A stretch of 64,000 nucleotides of DNA from an uncultured candidate division WPS-2 bacterium (lineage in GTDB: Bacteria > Vulcanimicrobiota > Vulcanimicrobiia > Vulcanimicrobiales > Vulcanimicrobiaceae). Below, piece after piece: positions 24,472-33,249 of this stretch. Below the pieces are notes generated by a model. The model saw only the letters and a list, made by a program, of their open reading frames with translations. It did no database searches and was not told the DNA's origin. The stretch spans positions 1 through 64,000 of the forward strand of contig CALEYW010000061.1 in the NCBI GenBank assembly GCA_937927945.1, written 5' to 3'. The first letter of the stretch is position 1, and each line of letters begins with the position of its first letter. Made by a program: the position numbers and the translations under genes.

Positions 24472-24846
24472 TTACTTCACGGCGGCTTTGAAGGCGGCCC
24501 AGCCGCCGTGGTGGGAGATGTCTTGGTAGCCGCGCTGCTCGATCAGATCGCGCGGATAGATCATCGCGCTGACGCTGGTGCCGTCGTCGAGTTGGACCGG
24601 TGCTTCGTAGAGGTTCGGTGGTTCCGTGGCGATGAGGTGCGCGTGCTCCTCGTCGGTCATCTCGTAGACCTCGCCGGCGATCGCCACGCCGCCTTCGGCG
24701 ACCTCGTAGATGCCGGGATGGTGATCTTCCACCGAGTGCAGGCGGTAGATCGGCATCGTCTTCGCTTCGCGCACGAAACGCGCGCCGGTCAGGTTGCCGT
24801 GATCGGGTTGACCGCGCAGTGCCGAGCCGCAGATGAAGAACAGCAT
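24472..24846 (-). CDS. Gamma-glutamylcyclotransferase-like / allophanate-hydrolase C-domain-like protein
   Basis: 124 residues starting MLFFICGSALRGQPDHGNL, the nucleotide-free GGCT fold signature in which Y-G-S/T-L-R is replaced by C-G-S-A-L-R. Later segments YRLHSVEDHHPGIYEV and VAIAGEVYEMTDEEHAHL match the C-terminal domain of allophanate hydrolases (AtzF) and stand-alone relatives. It is last in the puuE-ada-amidohydrolase run, which suggests a role in ureide or allophanate metabolism. The catalytic step is unknown. Confidence 0.65.
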   Translation of the reverse strand: MLFFICGSALRGQPDHGNLTGARFVREAKTMPIYRLHSVEDHHPGIYEVAEGGVAIAGEVYEMTDEEHAHLIATEPPNLYEAPVQLDDGTSVSAMIYPRDLIEQRGYQDISHHGGWAAFKAAVK

Positions 24847-24862
24847 GTCGAACCCTCGTGTC

Positions 24863-26086
24863 TTAGAAAACGTCACGGGCGGCATTCGCCGTCCCTTCGA
24901 GCATCAGGCGCAGCGCCTCGACGCCGAGTTCGAGATCGGCCGGAGCAGTCCGTTCGCTGCCGACGTGGCTGCGGCCGCCGATGCTCGGGACGAAGATCAT
25001 CCCCGTCGGGGCGACGTGCGCCACGCACATCGCGTCGTGTCCGGCGCCGCTCGGGATGTCGATCGCGCGCGGGACGAGCTGGTCGCAGACCGTGCGGACG
25101 CCCTCCCGGATGCGGAGGTCCATCGGGACGGCGGCGCGCTGTTCGAGGATCTCGATCTTGATGCGAACGCCTCGCTCGCGTTCGAGCGCGAGCGCACGCT
25201 CGCGCAACGCCGCTTCGATCTGTTCGATGCGCGCATCGTCGACCGAGCGCGCATCGACGCGAAACGTGACCCGGCCCGGCACGATGTTGGTCTGATTCGG
25301 ATCGACCTCGAGCCGGCCGACGGTCGCGACCGCGTTGCCGGCGGCGCGACCCGCGGCTTCCACCGCGAGGACGAGTTCGCTCGCCGCACACAGCGCGTCG
25401 ATGCGCTGCTCCATCGGCACGGTACCGGCGTGCCCGGCCTCACCGTCGACGACGATGCGCAGCCGGCGCTGCCCCGCGATCGCGGTGACGACGCCGAGGC
25501 GCACGCCCAACCGTTCCATCACGGGGCCTTGTTCGATGTGCAGCTCGACGTAGGCGGCCGGCGGCGGAAACCCCGCGCGCACCGGAACGCCGGCCAGCAA
25601 GCCGTTGGGCCCGGCGATCGCGGAAGCGAACGTCTCTCCGTCGTCGGCGACGAGCGCCAGCGCCTCATCGATCCGCGTCAGCCCGGCATACACGGAACTG
25701 CCCAAGCATCCCAGCGGGAAGCGGCTCCCCTCTTCGCCGGCCCACGCCACGACTTCGAGCGGCTGACGAGGACGTGTCCCCGACGCCGCGATGCGGCTGA
25801 TCGCTTCCAACCCGCCGACGACACCGTAGGCGCCGTCGTACGCGCCGCCGTTCTTGACGGTGTCGAGATGCGATCCGCACTGCACCGGCGGTCCGTCGCG
25901 TTCGCCGTCGAGCCGTGCGAACACGTTGCCGGCGCGATCCTGCTCGACGTGCAGCCCGGCTTCGCGCGCCCAGCTCACGAAACGCTCGCGCGCGGCGCGT
26001 TCGGCGGCGCTGAACAGCGGACGATCGATCCCCTCAGGCGTCGCACCGAGGGTCGCGAGTTCCGCCAGCCGCTCGTGCAGCCTCAT
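24863..26086 (-). CDS. Allantoate amidohydrolase-like M20 peptidase-family enzyme
   Basis: 407 residues of the M20/N-carbamoyl-amino-acid hydrolase group. Metal motifs: CGSHLDTVKNGGAYDG, WAGEEGSRFPLGCLGS, VELHIEQGPVMERLG, and the C-terminal SGAGHDAM with GRSHVGSE. In this operon (after allantoinase) the likely reaction is allantoate to ureidoglycine/ureidoglycolate, although N-carbamoyl amino acid hydrolysis (HyuC) cannot be excluded by sequence alone. Its ATG overlaps the adenosine deaminase stop by four bases. Confidence 0.85.
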   Translation of the reverse strand: MRLHERLAELATLGATPEGIDRPLFSAAERAARERFVSWAREAGLHVEQDRAGNVFARLDGERDGPPVQCGSHLDTVKNGGAYDGAYGVVGGLEAISRIAASGTRPRQPLEVVAWAGEEGSRFPLGCLGSSVYAGLTRIDEALALVADDGETFASAIAGPNGLLAGVPVRAGFPPPAAYVELHIEQGPVMERLGVRLGVVTAIAGQRRLRIVVDGEAGHAGTVPMEQRIDALCAASELVLAVEAAGRAAGNAVATVGRLEVDPNQTNIVPGRVTFRVDARSVDDARIEQIEAALRERALALERERGVRIKIEILEQRAAVPMDLRIREGVRTVCDQLVPRAIDIPSGAGHDAMCVAHVAPTGMIFVPSIGGRSHVGSERTAPADLELGVEALRLMLEGTANAARDVF

Positions 26087-27093
26087 ACGCGTGCCGCGAC
26101 GGCGGCGTCGAGCTGCGCCAGATACGCCGCTCTTGCCGGCGCCTCGATGAACGAGGCTTCGAAGCTGTTGCGCGCGAGCGTCTCCAGCGCACTCGGCGAA
26201 AGGTGCAGCGCATCGGCCACGGCGGCGAGATTGTCGCCGGCGTAGCCGCCGAAATAGGCAGGATCGTCGGAATTGACCGTGGCGACCAACCCTTCGTCGA
26301 GCATTCGGCCCAGCGGGTGGTCGCGCAGCGAATCGTACACGCGCAGCTTGACGTTGGAGAGCGGACACACCGTCAGCGGCATTCGCTCGTCGCGCAGCCG
26401 CGCCACCAGCGCAGGATCCTCGAGGCTCCGCACGCCGTGATCGACGCGCGACACGCGCAGCAGGTCGAGCGCCTCCCACACATACGACGGCGGGCCTTCT
26501 TCGCCGGCATGCGCAACCGTCTTCCATCCCTCGGCACGCGCGCGGGCGAACACGCGCTCGAACGTTGCGGGCGGATGACCGATCTCGGCCGAGTCGAGGC
26601 CGACGGCGACGATGCGGTCGCCGTACGGGAGCGCCTGCTCCAGCGTCGCCATCGCCGATTCGGCGCTCCGATCGCGCAAGAAGCACATGATCAGCTTCGA
26701 GGAGATGCCGTGGCGGCGCTCGCTCTCGCGCACCGTCGACCACAACCCGTCGATCACCGTCGCGAACGGGACACCGCGCGCGACGTGCGCTTGCGGGTCG
26801 AAGAAGAGTTCGGCGTGCACGACGCCTTGCAGGCGCGCCCGCGCGAAATAGGCGTCGGCGAGTTCGGCGAAATCCACCTCCGTTCGCAGCACGTTCATCG
26901 CCGCGTAGTAGAGATCGAGGAACGACTGCAGGCCGGTGAATTCATACGCTTCCCGCAGCGCTTCGACCGAGGCGTACGGCAACGCGACGCGGTTGCGCTC
27001 GGCCAGCGCGAAGATCAGCTCCGGCTCGAACGTGCCCTCGACGTGCACGTGCAGCTCGGCCTTGGGCAATGCGTAGGCGGCGGCGATGCTCAT
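26083..27093 (-). CDS. add: Adenosine deaminase
   Basis: 336 residues. It deaminates adenosine (or adenine in some relatives) to inosine or hypoxanthine. Zinc ligands are in KAELHVHVEGTFEP (HxH), TVAHAGEEGPPSY (His and catalytic Glu region) and VNSDDPAYFGG (Asp-Asp). The start is ATG 27091-27093 (MSIAAAYALPKAE), overlapping the puuE stop by four bases. It supplies purine base to the xanthine dehydrogenase branch encoded 13 kb away. Confidence 0.92.
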   Translation of the reverse strand: MSIAAAYALPKAELHVHVEGTFEPELIFALAERNRVALPYASVEALREAYEFTGLQSFLDLYYAAMNVLRTEVDFAELADAYFARARLQGVVHAELFFDPQAHVARGVPFATVIDGLWSTVRESERRHGISSKLIMCFLRDRSAESAMATLEQALPYGDRIVAVGLDSAEIGHPPATFERVFARARAEGWKTVAHAGEEGPPSYVWEALDLLRVSRVDHGVRSLEDPALVARLRDERMPLTVCPLSNVKLRVYDSLRDHPLGRMLDEGLVATVNSDDPAYFGGYAGDNLAAVADALHLSPSALETLARNSFEASFIEAPARAAYLAQLDAAVAARV

Positions 27094-28004
27094 GCGCCGG
27101 CGGGGTGCGTGGCGATCCAGTGGCGCGCGATGTCGACCCGGCGGCAGATCCACACGTCCTCGTACGCCAGCAGATAGTCGAGGAATCGTTCGAGTGCCGC
27201 CGCCCGACCCGGGCGGCCGGCGAGACGCGTGTGCAACCCGACGGACATCATCTTGGGCGCCGTTTTTCCTTCGCGGTACAAGACGTCGAACGCGTCCTTC
27301 AAGTAATGAAAAAACCCCTCACCCGACGTAAAGCCCGGCGCGACCGAAAATTTCATGTCGTTGTTGTCGAGCGTGTACGGGATGACCAAGTGTGCGCGAT
27401 CGCCGACGCGGGTCCAGTACGGCAGGTCGTCGTTGTAGGCATCGGAGTCGTACAGAAAGCCGCCTTCTTCCACCACCAGCCGGCGCGTGTTCAGCGACGG
27501 CGCGTACCGGCAGTACCAGCCCAGCGGACGCGTTCCGACGGTCTGCTCGATGGACGCGACGGCGCGCCGCATCTTCGCGCGCTCCTCGTCCTCGTCCATG
27601 TCTTGGAACCCGATCCAACGCCAGCCGTGCGAGCAGACTTCGTAGCCGGCGGCACCGATCGCGGCCGCAGCGGCTGGATTGCGTTCGAGCGCCAAGGCGG
27701 CACCGAACACCGTGATCGGGATGTTGCGCTCGCCGAACATGCGCATCAGCCGCCAGAATCCCGCCCGGCTGCCGTATTCGTAGATCGACTCCACGATCAG
27801 ATCCCGTTTGCCGGGGCCGAGCGTCGCGCCCGGAACTTCGGTGAGGTAGGTCTCGGAGATGCCGTCACCCTCGCCGATCGCGTACTCCGAGCCCTCTTCG
27901 TAGTTCATTACGATCTGGACCGCGATCCGCGCGCCGCCCGGCCACTTCGGATCCGGCGGGTGAGCGCCGTAGCCCTGGAAGTCGCGCGGGTGGTCGTACG
28001 CCAT
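27090..28004 (-). CDS. puuE: Metal-independent allantoinase PuuE
   Basis: 304 residues of the polysaccharide-deacetylase fold with PuuE features: YDHPRDFQGYGAHPPDPKWP, VMNYEEGSEYAIGEGD, GYEVCSHGWRWIGFQ and YCRYAPSLNTRRLV. It hydrolyses allantoin to allantoate. It is first in the four-gene minus-strand operon puuE-add-amidohydrolase-cyclotransferase-like gene, with start/stop overlaps. The upstream 128 bases to glmU contain no recognisable gene. Confidence 0.93.
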   Translation of the reverse strand: MAYDHPRDFQGYGAHPPDPKWPGGARIAVQIVMNYEEGSEYAIGEGDGISETYLTEVPGATLGPGKRDLIVESIYEYGSRAGFWRLMRMFGERNIPITVFGAALALERNPAAAAAIGAAGYEVCSHGWRWIGFQDMDEDEERAKMRRAVASIEQTVGTRPLGWYCRYAPSLNTRRLVVEEGGFLYDSDAYNDDLPYWTRVGDRAHLVIPYTLDNNDMKFSVAPGFTSGEGFFHYLKDAFDVLYREGKTAPKMMSVGLHTRLAGRPGRAAALERFLDYLLAYEDVWICRRVDIARHWIATHPAGA

Positions 28005-28132
28005 CGCTCTACTCTCCGGGTCGACGCGCCGCGGCTCCTCCCGCGCGTCGCGCGCTCACGGTTTCGACTAGACCGCGGTCCCCGACGCGTTACGCACGTC
28101 CATCCCGATCTTGTCGGAGTCGGACGCGCCCG

Positions 28133-29503
28133 TCAGCCTTTTCGAGACGGCTTCGCGATCGAGCGCGCGGGGTTGCCGACCTGCTTGTCGCCGGCGGGGA
28201 CGTCGCGGATGACGACCGCACCGGCGCCCGTCATTGCGCCTTCGCCGATGGTGATCGGGGCGACCAGCGAGTTGTTGGTTCCGATGAAGGCATCGGCGCC
28301 GATCGTGGTACGGTTCTTCTGCGTCCCGTCGTAGTTGCAGGTGATCGCGCCGGCGCCGTAGTTCGTCCGCGCGCCGACCGTCGCGTCGCCGATGTAGGCG
28401 AGGTGGTTCGCCTTGACGTCGTCGCCGAGATCCGATTTTTTGATCTCGACGAAATTGCCGATTTTCACGTCGGCACCGAGGTACGCGCCCCCGCGCAAGT
28501 GGGCATACGGTCCGATCCTGGTGCGCGTACCGATCGTCGAGTCCAAGATCACGCTTTCGGTGACGCACACATGGTCCGCGATGATCGCATTGGACAGCCG
28601 AGTATGCGGGCCGATCTCGCACGACACCCCGATTCTCGTCACGCCGCCGATGCGTGTGCCGGGGAACACGACGGTGTCGACGCCGATGCGCACCTCCGCA
28701 TCGAGGTACGTCGTCGCGGGATCGACGATGGTGACGCCGGCGCGCATGTGCTCCTCGCACAGCCGCCGGTTGATGAGTGCGGCAGCGTTCGCCAGCTCGA
28801 CGCGATCGTTCACTCCCAGGACACTGCGATAGTCGGCGACCGGCACGGGAACGATGCGTCGACCGGCGCGCCGCAGCAGCTCGACCGTGTCGGTCAGATA
28901 GTACTCGCCTTGCGCGTTGTCGTTCCCGACCTGCGCGATCGCCTCACGCAGCGCGCGCTCGTCGAAGGCGTAGATCCCCGCGTTCATCTCGTCGATCGCG
29001 AGCTGCTCGAGGTCGCAGTCCTTCGCCTCGACGATACGCTCCACAGCCTGCCCTGAACCCGTCGAAGGGCTCCCCGAGCGCACGATGCGGCCGAAGTTCG
29101 ACGGCAGCGGCATGCGCGCCGTCACGAGCGCGAGCGCCGTGCCGGCGTCGGGATCGACGGCAGCTTGAACGTCCTCGAAGATCGACGCGTCGACCAGCGG
29201 CATGTCGCCGTACGCGACGATCAGCAGTCCGTCGCGCGGTTCGAGCGCGTCGAGCGCGATCCGCACCGCGTGACCGGTTCCGAGCTGCTCTTCCTGCACG
29301 ACGGTCGGCGCGTCGAGTTCGCCGAGCAGCGGATCGAGCTCGGGGTTGGTGACGACGATCGGTTCGTCGACGCCGGTGCGGCGCAGCGCGCTCAACACCC
29401 ACCACAGCATCGGGCGTCCGCACAGCTGGTGGAGGACCTTGGGGCGCGCCGACTTCATGCGCGTTCCCTTGCCGGCCGCCAACACGATCGCACGCACGCT
29501 CAC
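28133..29503 (-). CDS. glmU: Bifunctional UDP-GlcNAc pyrophosphorylase / GlcN-1-P acetyltransferase
   Basis: 456 residues. The N-terminal nucleotidyltransferase has VLAAGKGTRMKSARPKVLH, QLGTGHAV and AYGDMPLV. The C-terminal left-handed beta-helix acetyltransferase has hexapeptide repeats and NHLAYIGDATVGARTNYGAG. It makes UDP-N-acetylglucosamine for peptidoglycan. The GTG at 29501-29503 overlaps the gltX stop. Residues about 144-153 (SGSPSTGSGQA) are encoded by a copy of the dispersed repeat and replace the turn between IVR and IVE-KD. Confidence 0.95.
   Translation of the reverse strand: MSVRAIVLAAGKGTRMKSARPKVLHQLCGRPMLWWVLSALRRTGVDEPIVVTNPELDPLLGELDAPTVVQEEQLGTGHAVRIALDALEPRDGLLIVAYGDMPLVDASIFEDVQAAVDPDAGTALALVTARMPLPSNFGRIVRSGSPSTGSGQAVERIVEAKDCDLEQLAIDEMNAGIYAFDERALREAIAQVGNDNAQGEYYLTDTVELLRRAGRRIVPVPVADYRSVLGVNDRVELANAAALINRRLCEEHMRAGVTIVDPATTYLDAEVRIGVDTVVFPGTRIGGVTRIGVSCEIGPHTRLSNAIIADHVCVTESVILDSTIGTRTRIGPYAHLRGGAYLGADVKIGNFVEIKKSDLGDDVKANHLAYIGDATVGARTNYGAGAITCNYDGTQKNRTTIGADAFIGTNNSLVAPITIGEGAMTGAGAVVIRDVPAGDKQVGNPARSIAKPSRKG
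29045..29071. repeat. Dispersed palindromic repeat, copy 3, in frame within glmU
   Basis: AGCCTGCCCTGAACCCGTCG followed by AAGGGCT. On the minus strand it reads AGCCCTTCGACGGGTTCAGG, the same family as copies 1 and 2. It encodes SPSTGSGQA inside GlmU without breaking the frame. Confidence 0.6.
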
Positions 29504-30981
29504 GGTGACCACTCCTTCTGCTCCTTGGCGCTTACGCCGCCCAGCGCGTCGAGCGCGAGGCGAAACCGTTCGCGACAGAGGTCGCGGCCGAGCAGTTCCA
29601 TCGAATCGAAAAGCGGCAGCGCCGTCGTGCTGCCCGCCATCGCGACGTAGTACACGCGCGAGAGGTCGCGGAACTTCAGGCCGAGCGCCTCGCCGACGCC
29701 TTTGAGCACGCGCTCGATCGTCGCGACGTCGAACGCACGCTCCGCGTCGAGTCCCCACATCGCAAGCGCCAGCGCCTTGCGGATCGCCTCGTCATCGAGT
29801 TTCGTTGCCGCGAACGACGCCTTCGTCACCGGCAGCCGTCCGGCGAACAGGTAGGCCACGGTCGGAATCAGATCGCTCAGCCGTTCCACCCGCGACTGCG
29901 CGAGCTCGGCGATGCGCCGGATGCGATCGCGATCGAAACCCCAGCGCTGCGTGCGCGCGATGAGATCCTCGGCGGGGATCGTGCGCAGATACTGGCCGTT
30001 GAGCCAATCGAGCTTGGCGACGTCGAACACCGGACCGCCGTGCGAGATCTTCGCCAGGTCGAGCCGCTGCGTCAGTTCCGCGACGCTGAAGATCTCATGA
30101 CCCTCCTGCGCCGGCGCGAGCAGCAACCCCAGGAAGTTCAGCAGCGCTTCCGGCAGGTAACCCATCCGCTCGTAGAAGAGGATGCCGGTCGGGTTCTTGC
30201 GCTTCGAGAGCTTCGACTTGTCGGGATTGCGCAGCAGCGGCAAGTGCATCAGCGCCGGCGGCTCCCAGCCGAAATACTGGTAGAGCAGCAGGTGCTTTGG
30301 CGCCGAGGAGACCCACTCCTCACCGCGGATCACGTGCGTGATCTCCATGAGGTGATCGTCGACGACGTTGGCGAGGTGATACGTCGGCAGTCCGTCCGAC
30401 TTCATCAGCACCTGCATGTCGACGTCGGCGAAGCTGAACTCGATCGCGCCGCGCGAGACGTCGTTCACGACGATCGTCCCGTCGCTCGGCACCTTCATCC
30501 GCACGACGAACGATTCGCCCGACGCGGCGCGCCGCGCCGATTCTTCCGGCGGCACGGTGAGACAGTGCCCGTCGTACTTCTGTGGGACTTTGGCGGCGCG
30601 CTGTGCGGCGCGCATCGCGTCGAGCCGTTCCGGTGTGCAGAAGCAGCGGAACGCGTGTCCGTTCTCGAGCAATTCGTCCGAATAGCGCGCGTAGATCGCG
30701 GAGCGTTCGCTCTGGCGGTACGGTCCGTGCGGTCCGCCCACGTCGGGGCCCTCGTCCCACGAAAGGCCGGTCCAGCGGAGGGCGGCGAGGATCGACCGTT
30801 CCGACTCCGGCGTCGAACGCGCCTGATCGGTGTCCTCGATGCGCAGCATGAAATCGCCGCCGTGTTTGCGCGCGAAGCAGTAGTTCACCAGGGCGACATA
30901 GGCCGTTCCGACGTGCGGATCGCCCGTCGGTGAAGGCGCAACACGCGTACGAACGCGGCGCGCGGGAGAGTCCGAGGTCAC
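29500..30981 (-). CDS. gltX: Glutamyl-tRNA synthetase
   Basis: 493 residues. Class I signatures are TRVAPSPTGDPHVGTAY (HIGH equivalent, here HVGT) and the KMSKS-type loop as SKLSKRKNPTG. The zinc-binding cysteine region shows FRCFCTPERLDAMR. It charges tRNA-Glu (discrimination for tRNA-Gln not determinable). The GTG at 30979-30981 gives VTSDSPARRVRTRVAPS, one base after the stop of the cobalamin subunit; earlier in-frame sequence belongs to that gene's strand context. Confidence 0.95.
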   Translation of the reverse strand: MTSDSPARRVRTRVAPSPTGDPHVGTAYVALVNYCFARKHGGDFMLRIEDTDQARSTPESERSILAALRWTGLSWDEGPDVGGPHGPYRQSERSAIYARYSDELLENGHAFRCFCTPERLDAMRAAQRAAKVPQKYDGHCLTVPPEESARRAASGESFVVRMKVPSDGTIVVNDVSRGAIEFSFADVDMQVLMKSDGLPTYHLANVVDDHLMEITHVIRGEEWVSSAPKHLLLYQYFGWEPPALMHLPLLRNPDKSKLSKRKNPTGILFYERMGYLPEALLNFLGLLLAPAQEGHEIFSVAELTQRLDLAKISHGGPVFDVAKLDWLNGQYLRTIPAEDLIARTQRWGFDRDRIRRIAELAQSRVERLSDLIPTVAYLFAGRLPVTKASFAATKLDDEAIRKALALAMWGLDAERAFDVATIERVLKGVGEALGLKFRDLSRVYYVAMAGSTTALPLFDSMELLGRDLCRERFRLALDALGGVSAKEQKEWSP

Positions 30982-30982
30982 G

Positions 30983-31426
30983 CTAGCCTTCGAGCTCCCG
31001 GCGTTTACCGCACTCGCGTTCGACGAAGCTGATGATGTTGGAGAGCGGCGCACCCGGGTTGAAGATCTCGCGCACGCCGAGCCGTTTGAGTTCGGCCGCG
31101 TCGTCGTTCGGGATCGTCCCGCCGCCGAAGAAGACGATGTCGCCGACGCCTTGCAGCGTCAGTTGTTCGACGACCAGCGGGAACAGCGTCATGTGCGCGC
31201 CGGAGAGGATCGAGAGGCCGATCCCGTCGGCATCTTCCTGAATCGCGGTCTGCACGATTTGTTCGGGCGTCTGGAACAGGCCGGTGTAGATGACTTCCAT
31301 CCCGGCGTCCCGCAGCGCGCGGGCGATCACCTTGGCGCCGCGGTCGTGCCCGTCGAGTCCGGCCTTCGCGACGATCACGCGGAGGGGTCGTGAGGGAGCC
31401 TGCGGCTTGGTGGTGGTGGTGGCCAT
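30983..31426 (-). CDS. Methylmalonyl-CoA mutase, cobalamin-binding subunit
   Basis: 147 residues forming a stand-alone B12 domain: VAKAGLDGHDRGAKVIARAL contains the D-x-H-x-x-G cobalt ligand motif, followed by LSILSGAH and FFGGGTIP. It pairs with the catalytic subunit encoded immediately upstream; ATG and preceding stop share one base (TGATG). The role is succinyl-CoA/methylmalonyl-CoA interconversion in propionate or branched-chain metabolism. Confidence 0.93.
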   Translation of the reverse strand: MATTTTKPQAPSRPLRVIVAKAGLDGHDRGAKVIARALRDAGMEVIYTGLFQTPEQIVQTAIQEDADGIGLSILSGAHMTLFPLVVEQLTLQGVGDIVFFGGGTIPNDDAAELKRLGVREIFNPGAPLSNIISFVERECGKRRELEG

Positions 31427-33135
31427 CAGAACTGGGTCTGCTCCGTGTAGCGGCCGAAGACCTCGACCATCGCGTCGACGATCTCGCCTTCGGTCGCGAC
31501 GGCGTGCACACAGTCGATCAGCGCCGGCATCACGTTCGCGTCGCTCCGGCAGGCGCGCTTCAGCGCGGCCAGCGACGCTTCGACCGCCGCGGCGCCGCGG
31601 CTGCTGCGCACGTCCTGGACCGAACGGGCCTGACCGCGTTCGATCTCGGCGCCGATCTTGAGCAGGTGGGGCGACTGGACCTCGTCCGGCTTCTCGAACG
31701 CGTTGACGCCGACGATCACCCGGTCGCCGGACTCGATCGACCGCTGGTAGCGATACGACGCGTCGGCGATCTCGCGCTGCGGGAAGCCGGCCTCGACCGC
31801 CTGCACCATGCCGCCGAATTCGGCGATCCGATCGAAATATTCGAGCGCCTGCCGCTCGATCTCGTCGGTCAGCGCCTCAACGAAGTACGAGCCGCCGAGC
31901 GGGTCGACGACGCTGGTGACGCCGGTCTCGTAGGCGAGCACCTGCTGCGTGCGCAGCGCGATCTCGACCGATTTCTCGGTCGGCAGCGCGAGCACTTCGT
32001 CCATCGAGTTGGTGTGGAGCGACTGCGTCCCGCCGAGCACCGCCGCCATCGCCTCGAAGGCGACCCGCACGATGTTGTTCTCCGGCTGCTGCGCGGTCGC
32101 GCTGCAGCCGGCGGTCTGCGTATGGAACCGCAGCTGCCACGAGCGCGGGTCCTTCGCGCCGTACCGGTCGCGCATGCGGCGCGCATAGATGCGCCGCGCC
32201 GCGCGGAACTTCGCGATCTCCTCGAAGAAGTCGCTGTGGCTGTTGAAGAAGAACGACAGCCGCGGCGCGAAATCGTCGACGTTCATCCCGCGCGCCAACG
32301 CGCCTTCCACGTACGCGAAGCCGTCTGCCAGCGTAAACGCGAGCTCCTGCGCGGCGGTGGATCCGGCCTCGCGAATGTGATAGCCGGAGACGGAGATCGT
32401 GTTCCACTTCGGCATCTCGCGCGTGCAGAACTCCATCATGTCGATGATGATGCGCATGTGCGGACGAGGCGGAAAGATCCATTCCTTCTGCGCGATGTAC
32501 TCTTTAAGGATGTCGGCCTGCAGGGTGCCGCCGAGCTTCGCACGCGGGATGCCCTTGTTCTCGGCGGTGACGATGTACTGCGCCAGCGCGATTGCGGCCG
32601 GCCCGTTGATCGTCATCGACGTGGTGATCTCGCCCAGGTCGATGCCGTCGAAGAGCGTCTCCATGTCGCGGATCGAGTCGATCGCGCAGCCGCACTTGCC
32701 GACCTCGCCGAGCGCCATCGGGCTGTCGGAGTCGTAGCCCATCAGGGTCGGCATGTCGAACGCGACCGAAAGCCCCGCTTGTCCCTGCGAGAGCAGGAAG
32801 TGATAGCGCTCGTTGGTCTGCTTGGCGTTGCCGAAACCGGCGAACTGCCGCATCGTCCATAGGCGCGAGCGGTACATCGTCGGATGGATGCCGCGGGTGT
32901 ACGGGAACTCGCCCGGCACGCCGAGGTCGTGCGTGAGGTCGATGTGGGCGACGTCTTGCGGTCCGTAGAGGGTCTTGAGGGGAACGTCCGAGATCGTGCG
33001 GTCGACCGCGCCCGAACCCTTGTCGGCGCGCGACGGCGTGCGCTCGGCTTTGGCCTCCCAGCGTTCGATCAGTTCACGATATTCGGGGGTCGCGTCGGGC
33101 CCAAGCCCGGACGCGCGCTCGATCATCTTCGCCAC
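31426..33135 (-). CDS. Methylmalonyl-CoA mutase, catalytic subunit
   Basis: 569 residues with the TIM-barrel of acyl-CoA mutases: YTRGIHPTMYRSRLWTMRQFAGFG, SVAFDMPTLMGYDSD, TISVSGYHIREAGSTA, LRFHTQTAGCSATAQQP, GGTQSLHTNSMDEVLALP. The C-terminal B12 domain is absent and encoded separately. The Tyr in the PYTRG loop and the TMRQF Arg argue for methylmalonyl-CoA as substrate rather than isobutyryl-CoA, but this is not decisive. GTG 33133-33135 or ATG 33124-33126 may start it. MeaB lies about 20 kb away at 52382. Confidence 0.94.
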   Translation of the reverse strand: MAKMIERASGLGPDATPEYRELIERWEAKAERTPSRADKGSGAVDRTISDVPLKTLYGPQDVAHIDLTHDLGVPGEFPYTRGIHPTMYRSRLWTMRQFAGFGNAKQTNERYHFLLSQGQAGLSVAFDMPTLMGYDSDSPMALGEVGKCGCAIDSIRDMETLFDGIDLGEITTSMTINGPAAIALAQYIVTAENKGIPRAKLGGTLQADILKEYIAQKEWIFPPRPHMRIIIDMMEFCTREMPKWNTISVSGYHIREAGSTAAQELAFTLADGFAYVEGALARGMNVDDFAPRLSFFFNSHSDFFEEIAKFRAARRIYARRMRDRYGAKDPRSWQLRFHTQTAGCSATAQQPENNIVRVAFEAMAAVLGGTQSLHTNSMDEVLALPTEKSVEIALRTQQVLAYETGVTSVVDPLGGSYFVEALTDEIERQALEYFDRIAEFGGMVQAVEAGFPQREIADASYRYQRSIESGDRVIVGVNAFEKPDEVQSPHLLKIGAEIERGQARSVQDVRSSRGAAAVEASLAALKRACRSDANVMPALIDCVHAVATEGEIVDAMVEVFGRYTEQTQF

Positions 33136-33187
33136 GCAATCAATCCCTTCGACGTCGACCCGCTTCGTTCGACCCGTTCCCGGGATT

Positions 33188-33215
33188 TTCCCGAGCCCGG
33201 CGCCCGCCTCGGGAA
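33188..33215. repeat. Intergenic inverted repeat before mutase gene
   Basis: TTCCCGAG (33188-33195) and CTCGGGAA (33208-33215) with a GC-rich 12-base loop, in the 114-base gap between a binding-protein gene and the mutase. No T-run follows on the minus strand, so a terminator call is not justified; it may be a structured leader. Confidence 0.35.
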
Positions 33216-33249
33216 CCGGGCCCGCTTACCTTGCCCCGTCAGGCTGGGG

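Noticed and set aside
23155..25161. Plus-strand open frame of about 668 codons across the diguanylate cyclase region
   Set aside because: Antisense artefact of high GC; the minus strand encodes intact GGDEF and cyclotransferase-like proteins.
28016..28132. Small gene or tRNA between puuE and glmU
   Set aside because: No cloverleaf and no start with a ribosome binding site; the short frames look random.
33188..33215. Terminator between the binding-protein gene and the mutase
   Set aside because: The stem is good but no T-run follows on the transcribed strand, so it is recorded only as an inverted repeat.
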